Part shown: in pieces, positions 58,433 through 64,000 of the stretch
Layout: each line of letters opens with the position of its first letter
Position numbering within the stretch: the stretch's first letter is position 1
NCBI RefSeq assembly: GCF_019219095.1
Contig: NZ_JAHUWH010000001.1
Location: 124,001 to 188,000 of the forward strand
Reading direction: 5' to 3'
DNA: 64,000 nucleotides
DNA from: Acidovorax sp. sic0104
GTDB taxonomy: Bacteria; Pseudomonadota; Gammaproteobacteria; Burkholderiales; Burkholderiaceae_C
The notes under the pieces: model-generated
Database searches by the model: none
Seen by the model: the letters and a program-made list of their open reading frames with translations, nothing else
What the model was told of the DNA's origin: nothing
Position numbers and translations under genes: made by a program

Positions 58433-58822
58433 AAGTTTTTCCACCACGCAAAAGCTGGCTGCGTAGTCGGTTTCATCGGTGACGCTCAGGTGCGCAGTCA
58501 GGCCGCGCGCTTCGAACCACTCCTTGAGCGCGCCATGCAGGACGATCACCGGCTGGCCGGTGGGCAGCTTGGCCACTTCGCAGTGGCGCCAGGTCATGGG
58601 CATGCGCATCCCGAGGCCAATGGCCTTGCTGAAGGCTTCCTTGGCAGAAAACCGGGTCGCAAGGTAACGCAGGCCCCGGTCGGGCCAGCGGCTGCTGCGC
58701 TCGCGCCAGGTCGCCAGTTCGCCATCGGCGAGCACCTTGTGGGCGAAGCGCTCGCCGTGGCGCTCCAGGCTGGCCGCGATGCGGCGCACGTCGCAGATGT
58801 CTGTGCCAATGCCGTAGATCAT
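58406..58822 (-). CDS. acpS: Holo-[acyl-carrier-protein] synthase AcpS
   Basis: Transfers the 4'-phosphopantetheine arm from CoA to acyl carrier protein. 138 residues; the metal-binding Asp in [14 protein letters not shown] and Glu in [15 protein letters not shown] are intact. ATG 58822 gives the standard N-terminus. The last 8 residues (about DKSASGA) and the stop are encoded by hairpin-repeat copy 5, so the natural C-terminus has probably been replaced. It is preceded by pdxJ, with another repeat copy in the gap. Confidence 0.94.
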   Translation of the reverse strand: MIYGIGTDICDVRRIAASLERHGERFAHKVLADGELATWRERSSRWPDRGLRYLATRFSAKEAFSKAIGLGMRMPMTWRHCEVAKLPTGQPVIVLHGALKEWFEARGLTAHLSVTDETDYAASFCVVEKLQDKSASGA

Positions 58823-58835
58823 GGATTTTCTGGTG

Positions 58836-58886
58836 TTCAATACGCCGCTGAAGCTTGCCTGCAAAGCGCCAGCCGCTATTCAATCA
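58836..58886 (-). repeat. Dispersed hairpin repeat, copy 6
   Basis: In the gap between pdxJ and acpS, minus orientation: ATTGAATAGCGGCTGGCGCTTT, GCAGGCAAGC and CAGCGGCGTATTGAA align with copy 5 over its length with several substitutions. Stem GGCGCTT/AAGCTTC is weakened. Confidence 0.55.
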
Positions 58887-58892
58887 GGAGCA

Positions 58893-59672
58893 TCAGGCCT
58901 TGGCGCGAACGCCGCCGCGGATGCATTCCAGGTACGCGTGCACCGTCGCTGCGTAGCCCAGTTCCAGCGCGTCGGCAACCAGGGCGTGGCCGATGGAGAC
59001 CTCCAGCACACCCGGCACATCGCGCACGAAGGCGCCCAGGTTGTCGCGGTTCAGGTCATGCCCCGCATTGACCCCCAGGCCGGCATCAAGCGCTGCCTGC
59101 GCGGCATCGCGGTAGCGCGCCAGCTGCTCGCCTTGCTGCGGCGTGTCCCAGGCTGCGGCATAGGGCTCGGTGTACAGCTCGACGCGGTCCGCGCCTGCGG
59201 CCTTGGCGGCGGCCATTTGCCCGGGCACCGGGTCCATGAAGAGACTCACGCGAACGCCCAGCGCCTTGCATTCGGCGATCAGGGGCCCAAGGCGCTCGGC
59301 ATCCTGGGGAAAGCTCCAGCCATGGTCGCTGGTGAACTGGTCTTCACTGTCCGGCACGAAGGTCGCCTGGTGCGGGCGTACCCGGCGGATGAACTCCATG
59401 AGGTTCTGGGACGGATTGCCCTCGATGTTGTACTCGCGGTCCGGCCAGCCTTTCATCAGGGCCGCCAGCTCGAACACGTCGTGGCCGCGGATGTGCCGCT
59501 CGTCGGGCCGGGGGTGCACCGTGATGCCCTGCGCCCCCGCCTGCAGGCACAGCTCGGCCGCACGGGCGACGCTGGGAATGCCCAGGTGCCGGGTATTGCG
59601 CAGCAGGGCAACCTTGTTGACGTTGACCGAGAGGGCGGTGGTCGGATGCGAAGCGTTGGATGGCTGGTTCAT
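58893..59672 (-). CDS. pdxJ: Pyridoxine 5'-phosphate synthase PdxJ
   Basis: Condenses 1-deoxyxylulose 5-phosphate with 3-amino-2-oxopropyl phosphate to pyridoxine phosphate. 259 residues; [26 protein letters not shown] (catalytic His), [10 protein letters not shown], and [11 protein letters not shown] are typical. The ATG at 59672 overlaps the recO stop (ATGA). Its function partner, the true biosynthetic pdxA, is not here; the PdxA-family protein at 55.4 kb is probably catabolic. Confidence 0.97.
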   Translation of the reverse strand: MNQPSNASHPTTALSVNVNKVALLRNTRHLGIPSVARAAELCLQAGAQGITVHPRPDERHIRGHDVFELAALMKGWPDREYNIEGNPSQNLMEFIRRVRPHQATFVPDSEDQFTSDHGWSFPQDAERLGPLIAECKALGVRVSLFMDPVPGQMAAAKAAGADRVELYTEPYAAAWDTPQQGEQLARYRDAAQAALDAGLGVNAGHDLNRDNLGAFVRDVPGVLEVSIGHALVADALELGYAATVHAYLECIRGGVRAKA

Positions 59673-60484
59673 AGGGCCTGCAAGTCGATCATGAGCTGGC
59701 GGGTGCGCAGCGTCGGGCTGCCGCAATGGTATTGCAGCACGGCGCGCAGCTGGGGTTTGAGCTCGGTAGCCACGGGTGCGCAGGCGCGCAGCGTGGCGGT
59801 GTAGCTGGCGGCATTGTCGTCCAGCGCGCGCTGCAGCGCCTGCCATTGGTGGCCCTGCAGCCCGGCGCGGTCCGCCGATGACGCGGCGCGCAAACCGCCC
59901 TCGGCCACCAGTGTGTAGCGGACGGCGGGATCAAGGGGGGCCAGCGTCATGGTCTGGGCATCCAGGCTGGGCAGGAGGCCGATCTCGCGCAGCAGCAGCA
60001 ACTCGAAGCTGCGCAGCACGGGCTCGAGGGCATCGCCGTGCTCGCTGGCCAGCACCCGCACCACGCCGCCATAGGCATCGAACAAGGCCGTGTGCGGATC
60101 GGCGCGTGCCAGCAGGCGCAGCAGCAACTCGTTGAGGTACAGCCCGGAGAGCAAGGCATCGCCGGTCGGCATGACATGTCCGCCCACCCATTCTGCGCCC
60201 TTGAGCGCATGGATGTCCGCGCTGCCGTCGCCCGACAGGGTGTAGGTGAGCAGCAGGGGCTGCAGCGGCAGCAGTACAGGGCGGAAGTTGGAGGTGGGCT
60301 TCTTGGCCCCCTTGGCCACCAGGGCCACGCGGCCCTGCCGGCGGCAGAAAACCTCCAGGATCAGGCTGGACTCGCTCCAGTCGTAGCTGTGCAGCACGAA
60401 AGCGGGTTCATCGGTGATGCGCTTGGCGGCAGCCACAAAAAGGCGATCACTCGTATCCGAAGGAGCGCACGCGCGCCTCGTCAT
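59669..60484 (-). CDS. recO: DNA repair protein RecO
   Basis: Recombination mediator of the RecFOR pathway that loads RecA on SSB-coated DNA. 271 residues from ATG 60484; OB-fold N-terminus [36 protein letters not shown] is typical. ATG 60484 overlaps the era stop by 38 bases; a GTG at 60436 ([11 protein letters not shown]), 11 bases after era, would agree better with homologues in length. Stop overlaps pdxJ by four bases. Confidence 0.93.
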   Translation of the reverse strand: MTRRACAPSDTSDRLFVAAAKRITDEPAFVLHSYDWSESSLILEVFCRRQGRVALVAKGAKKPTSNFRPVLLPLQPLLLTYTLSGDGSADIHALKGAEWVGGHVMPTGDALLSGLYLNELLLRLLARADPHTALFDAYGGVVRVLASEHGDALEPVLRSFELLLLREIGLLPSLDAQTMTLAPLDPAVRYTLVAEGGLRAASSADRAGLQGHQWQALQRALDDNAASYTATLRACAPVATELKPQLRAVLQYHCGSPTLRTRQLMIDLQAL

Positions 60485-61457
60485 CGGCCCAACCCGAGCG
60501 CACCTTGACCCACAGTTCAAGGAATACCTTGGCATCCATCAGCTTTTCAAGCTCCTGCCGAGCCTCGGTGCCGATGCGCTTCAAGCGCTCGCCCTTGTCG
60601 CCAATGACCATCATCTTGTGGTTGTCGCGCTCCACCACGATCGTCGCGGCGATCTTCACCAAGCGCTTGTGCTGTTTGCTCGCTTCTTCCTCGAACTTGT
60701 CGATGACGACGGTGGAGGTGTAGGGCAACTCGTCGCCGGTGAAACGGAACAGCTTCTCGCGCACGGTTTCGGAGGCCAGGAATTTCTCGCTGCGGTCGGT
60801 CAACTCGTCTTCGGCATACCACCAGCCCTGCTCGGGGAGGTACTTCGCGCAGATGCCGAAGAGGCGCTCGATATCGCCCTTGTTCTTGGCCGACATGGGC
60901 ACGAACTCGGCAAACGGATGGCGTTCCTGCATGCTCTTGAGCCAGGGCGCGATCTCCGCGCGGCGGTGCACCATGTCGAGCTTGTTGGCCACCAGCAGCG
61001 TGGGGATGCCCGGCTTGAACAGCGACAGCACCTTGGCATCTGCCAGCGTGAAGTTGCCGGCTTCCACCACGAAGAGGATCAGGTCCACGTCGCCGATGGC
61101 GCCCATCACGGTCTTGTTCAGGGACTTGTTGAGCGCGGTGGCGTGGCGTGTCTGAAAACCGGGCGTATCGACGAAGATGAACTGCGTGAGTTCGCGCGTG
61201 CGGATGCCGGTGATGCGGTGGCGCGTGGTCTGAGCCTTGCGGGAGGTAATACTGATCTTCTGGCCCACCAGCGCGTTGAGCAACGTGGACTTGCCGACAT
61301 TGGGCTTGCCCACGATGGCGATCACCCCGCAGCGCTGGCCCTCCACGGCCGCTGGGGCCCTGGCCGCCGCCAGCATGGCCTCGAGATCGTTCTGGACACC
61401 GGCGCCCGGGGCGCCGTCTTCTTCACCGGCCACATCCTTGGTTGCGTCGTTGTTCAT
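60447..61457 (-). CDS. era: GTPase Era
   Basis: Ribosome-assembly GTPase binding the 3' end of 16S rRNA. 336 residues: a 46-residue acidic/Ala-rich N-terminal extension, G1 [17 protein letters not shown]3 DTPGF, G4 NKLD, and a C-terminal KH domain with [26 protein letters not shown]. The start overlaps the rnc stop (ATGA). Order rnc-era-recO-pdxJ-acpS is standard in proteobacteria. Confidence 0.97.
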   Translation of the reverse strand: MNNDATKDVAGEEDGAPGAGVQNDLEAMLAAARAPAAVEGQRCGVIAIVGKPNVGKSTLLNALVGQKISITSRKAQTTRHRITGIRTRELTQFIFVDTPGFQTRHATALNKSLNKTVMGAIGDVDLILFVVEAGNFTLADAKVLSLFKPGIPTLLVANKLDMVHRRAEIAPWLKSMQERHPFAEFVPMSAKNKGDIERLFGICAKYLPEQGWWYAEDELTDRSEKFLASETVREKLFRFTGDELPYTSTVVIDKFEEEASKQHKRLVKIAATIVVERDNHKMMVIGDKGERLKRIGTEARQELEKLMDAKVFLELWVKVRSGWADDEARVRSFGYE

Positions 61458-62137
61458 AGATTCTTTGCTTTCAATGTGGCCAGCATGGCCGCAGCAGCTG
61501 CCTGCTCGCCCGCCCGGCGCGATCCGCCGATGCCGCGCTCGGTCAGGGAGAGTTCTGGGATGTCGCACTCGACGTCGAAGGTCTGGCGGTGGGCCGCGCC
61601 CACCGTCGCCACCACCTTGTACTGCGGCAGCTTCATTTTGCGACCCTGGAGCCACTCCTGCAACGCGGTTTTGGCATCCTTGGACGCCGCCTGCATCTGG
61701 GGGTTGATTTCGACGCCCTGAAAAAGCCGGTGCACCAGCGCTTCGGCGGCTGAATAACCCGCATCCAGATAAACGGCCCCGATGAGAGCCTCCAGGGCAT
61801 CGGCAAGGATGGACGGACGCTGCTGGCCGCCGGATTTGGCTTCGCCCTCGCCCAGGCGCAGCACCTCGGGTACCTTCAGGTGCAGCGCGAGCTGGTGGAG
61901 AGTGTCCTGCTTGACGAGATTCGCCCTGACACGTGAGAGATCGCCCTCAGGCAGGTCTGCCAGTCGCTGATACAGCAGGCTGGCGACTGCCAGGTTCAGG
62001 ACGGAGTCCCCCAGGAATTCAAGGCGCTCGTTGTGGTCGGCCGAGAAACTTCGGTGTGTCGTGGCGCGCTGCAGAAGCGCCGGATTGGAAAAAACATGCT
62101 GCAGGCGAGCCTGCAGCGATTGAAGGCCTGGATGCAC
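61454..62137 (-). CDS. rnc: Ribonuclease III
   Basis: Double-strand-specific endoribonuclease for rRNA and mRNA processing. 227 residues; signature [12 protein letters not shown], the second acidic site in [14 protein letters not shown], and a C-terminal double-stranded-RNA-binding domain (about 158-227). The start is a GTG at 62137 overlapping the last base of the preceding stop (TAGTG), so initiation probably depends on translation of the DUF4845 gene. Confidence 0.96.
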   Translation of the reverse strand: MHPGLQSLQARLQHVFSNPALLQRATTHRSFSADHNERLEFLGDSVLNLAVASLLYQRLADLPEGDLSRVRANLVKQDTLHQLALHLKVPEVLRLGEGEAKSGGQQRPSILADALEALIGAVYLDAGYSAAEALVHRLFQGVEINPQMQAASKDAKTALQEWLQGRKMKLPQYKVVATVGAAHRQTFDVECDIPELSLTERGIGGSRRAGEQAAAAAMLATLKAKNL

Positions 62138-62502
62138 TACTTGGTCTGTCCTTCAAAGCGGTAGACAAGAAACGCCGGGCCCGCCAGGGCGATTTCGCGG
62201 GAGTACTTGAAGGAAACCACGGTCTTGTCACCGCGCTTGGTGATCTCAAGGTCCTTGGCCTGCACGGAGCTGATGTTGTCGATGGCCGCTGCACGCTCGT
62301 AGACATTGCGGATGTCAGCCACGGTCGAGCCCTCTCTGGCAGCCTTGCCTGCCGCCTTGCCGATGGCCTGGTACTCCAGAAAGATGGGAACGGATTGGCC
62401 GCCGATCGCAAATGCAGCGACTGCGATCAGCCCAATGAAGATCACGCCGATGAACGACAGCCCGCGCTGGCGAGAGCGGCTCACGGATTGGTTGCGACGC
62501 AT
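62137..62502 (-). CDS. DUF4845 membrane protein between lepB and rnc
   Basis: A 121-residue protein with an N-terminal basic segment, one membrane helix ([21 protein letters not shown]), and a pilin-like extracytoplasmic domain. DUF4845 is regularly found between lepB and rnc in betaproteobacteria, where it is often taken for a small signal-anchored protein of unknown function. The stop shares a base with the rnc GTG. Confidence 0.88.
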   Translation of the reverse strand: MRRNQSVSRSRQRGLSFIGVIFIGLIAVAAFAIGGQSVPIFLEYQAIGKAAGKAAREGSTVADIRNVYERAAAIDNISSVQAKDLEITKRGDKTVVSFKYSREIALAGPAFLVYRFEGQTK

Positions 62503-62541
62503 TGTTGTTTCCCCCTCAGTTGGTGTTGAGCCGCTTGGCCG

Positions 62542-63519
62542 TCACTTGAACGAACCGATGCGCTTGAGATTACCGAAATTCATCCACACGAAAAAGGCCC
62601 GGCCGACAATGTTGCCTTCCGGCACGAAACCCCAGTAACGCGAGTCCAGGGAGTTGTCCCGGTTGTCACCCATCATGAAGTAGTGCCCCTCGGGGACCTT
62701 GCAGACGACGCCTTCGACACTGTAGCGGCAGTTCTGGCGGTTCGCAAAGTTGGAAGCGCCCTGTATGAACGCCGGAACATCCGGGTTGTTGAGCAAGCGG
62801 TGCGGGTGATCGCCAAGCTGTTCTTCGAACTGCTTGAAGTAGCGCATCGAATCTTCTTCGAAGAAGTCGGGCATGGCCTTCGTGTCCACGGCCTTGCCGT
62901 TGATCGTCAGGCGCTTGTTCAGGTAGGCCACCTCGTCTCCCGGCACGCCCACCACCCGCTTGATGTAGTCCAGGCTGGGCTGCGGCGGATAGCGGAACAC
63001 GAGCACGTCACCGCGCTCGGGCTTGTTGCCTTCGATGATCTTGGTATGGATCACCGGCAGACGCACACCATAGGTGAACTTGTTCACCAGGATCAGGTCG
63101 CCCACTAGCAGCGTGGGGATCATCGATCCGGAGGGGATCTTGAAGGGCTCGAACAGGAAGGAGCGCAGCAGGAAGACGACAACGATGACGGGAAACAGGC
63201 CCGCAGTCCAATCGAGCCACCATGGCTGCATGAGCAGGCGGCCCTTGGCCTCCTGGACATCCAGGTCCACTTTCTGGATGCCCATGCGATCGAGTTCGGC
63301 CCGACGCTCGATTGCAGCGTCCTCCACCGCCTGGGCCGCACGCCGGCGCTGCGGCAGGAAATAGAACCGTTCTGCAAGCCAATAGGCGCCCGTCACCACC
63401 GTCGCGAGAAACAGCAGCAGGGCGAAGTTTCCTTCGATGGCACCAAAGTACCAGGCACCGATGTAGCCGGCAAACACGGCCAGCACCGCGGAGGTGAGGA
63501 TCTGCATGAACTGAAGCAT
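62542..63519 (-). CDS. lepB: Signal peptidase I
   Basis: Inner-membrane protease that removes Sec and Tat signal peptides. 325 residues: two membrane helices at the N-terminus (about 5-50) and one near 115, Ser nucleophile in PSGSMIPTL and general-base Lys in YIKRVVGVPGD, then GDNRDNSLDSRYWGFV. ATG 63519 overlaps the lepA stop (TGATG); a TTG at 63522 is an alternative. An N-terminal cytoplasmic loop of about 60 residues is a normal feature of proteobacterial LepB. Confidence 0.97.
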   Translation of the reverse strand: MLQFMQILTSAVLAVFAGYIGAWYFGAIEGNFALLLFLATVVTGAYWLAERFYFLPQRRRAAQAVEDAAIERRAELDRMGIQKVDLDVQEAKGRLLMQPWWLDWTAGLFPVIVVVFLLRSFLFEPFKIPSGSMIPTLLVGDLILVNKFTYGVRLPVIHTKIIEGNKPERGDVLVFRYPPQPSLDYIKRVVGVPGDEVAYLNKRLTINGKAVDTKAMPDFFEEDSMRYFKQFEEQLGDHPHRLLNNPDVPAFIQGASNFANRQNCRYSVEGVVCKVPEGHYFMMGDNRDNSLDSRYWGFVPEGNIVGRAFFVWMNFGNLKRIGSFK

Positions 63520-64000
63520 CAATCTTCCACCTGCAAAATGGCCAGGAAAGCCTCTTGGGGCACTTCGACCGATCCGATTTGTTTCATGCGTTTCTTGCCT
63601 GCCTTCTGCTTCTCAAGGAGCTTGCGCTTGCGGGTGATGTCACCGCCGTAGCATTTTGCCAGCACGTTCTTGCGCAGCGCCTTGATGGTTTCGCGCGCGA
63701 TGATGTTGGCGCCGATGGCCGCCTGAATGGCCACGTCGTACATCTGACGGCTGATGATCTCGCGCATCTTGCCCACCACGGCACGGCCGCGGTACTGCGA
63801 TTGCGAGCGGTGGACGATGATCGACAGGGCGTCCACCTTCTCGCCGTTGAGCAGGATGTCCACCTTGACCACGTCGGACGGGCGGTACTCCTTGAACTCG
63901 TAGTCCATCGAGGCGTAGCCGCGCGATACCGACTTGAGCTTGTCGAAGAAGTCGAGCACGATTTCGCCGAGCGGCATGTCGTACGTCAGCATCACCTGGC
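63519..64000 (-). CDS. lepA: Elongation factor 4 (LepA), C-terminal part (partial)
   Basis: The last about 160 residues of EF4, a GTPase that moves tRNAs back on stalled ribosomes; the N-terminal GTPase domain is outside the window. Visible parts are [82 protein letters not shown], the EF4-specific C-terminal domain, and the acidic tail. First gene of the lepA-lepB-DUF4845-rnc-era-recO-pdxJ-acpS series. Confidence 0.97.
   Translation of the reverse strand, partial: QVMLTYDMPLGEIVLDFFDKLKSVSRGYASMDYEFKEYRPSDVVKVDILLNGEKVDALSIIVHRSQSQYRGRAVVGKMREIISRQMYDVAIQAAIGANIIARETIKALRKNVLAKCYGGDITRKRKLLEKQKAGKKRMKQIGSVEVPQEAFLAILQVED

Overview
This 64 kb window is a chromosomal segment of a high-GC betaproteobacterium, almost certainly of the family Comamonadaceae (Acidovorax or a near relative). 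Evidence: blocks alaA-hom-thrC-moa, rpsF-priB-rpsR-rplI, grpE-dnaK-dnaJ, leuC-ecn-leuD-leuB-asd-fimV-truA-trpFBA-accD and lepA-lepB-rnc-era-recO-pdxJ-acpS-nagZ; PriB and DUF4845 in their usual betaproteobacterial places; and short dispersed hairpin repeats of a kind I remember from this family. No tRNA, rRNA, CRISPR array, prophage or complete insertion sequence is visible.

Layout. 1-5.7 kb: start of clpB with a sigma32-type promoter, then molybdenum-cofactor genes (moaE; moaD, moeA, mobB). The moa genes are interrupted by an oppositely oriented block (1.5-3.5 kb) holding a MITE-like element, two small genes and a DapA-family gene with a possible leader peptide. 5.8-11.3 kb: threonine branch (alaA, hom, thrC). 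11.4-16.2 kb: Mth938-like gene, bcp, PIN-PhoH protein, dnaB. 16.3-22 kb: ribosomal/primosomal operon and the heat-shock operon grpE-dnaK-dnaJ behind a sigma32-type promoter. 22-25.7 kb: lytic transglycosylase, beta-CASP hydrolase, LysR regulator. 25.7-38.3 kb: leucine genes with an entericidin-like gene between leuC and leuD, asd behind a candidate transcription attenuator with a Thr/Ile-rich leader peptide, fimV, truA, trpF-trpB-trpA and accD. 38.3-39.9 kb: YggT and LON-domain genes. 40-49.7 kb: a tightly overlapping glycan island (dehydratase, flippase, acyltransferase, two glycosyltransferases, methyltransferase, ugd, aminotransferase, phosphoglycosyl transferase). 49.8-53.2 kb: lysS, a REC-GGDEF protein, an MscS-like channel. 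53.2-57.2 kb: a four-carbon sugar-acid (probably threonate/erythronate-type) catabolic unit of LysR regulator, DUF1537 kinase and a PdxA-family dehydrogenase fused to an uncharacterised TIM-barrel-like domain. 57.3-64 kb: nagZ, acpS, pdxJ, recO, era, rnc, DUF4845, lepB and the end of lepA, reading right to left.

Most notable: (1) the asd leader, where a Thr/Ile-rich 33-codon peptide is followed by mutually exclusive RNA hairpins ending in a terminator-like stem; (2) the PdxA-TIM-barrel fusion; (3) a TA-flanked MITE with 19-bp perfect inverted ends, one of which seems to supply the ribosome binding site of the next gene; (4) six copies of a short hairpin repeat, one forming the last codons and stop of acpS; (5) a second leader-peptide candidate before the DapA-family gene with the same -10/ATG spacing. 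All functional statements come from reading the sequence and general knowledge of families; no search or folding program was run.
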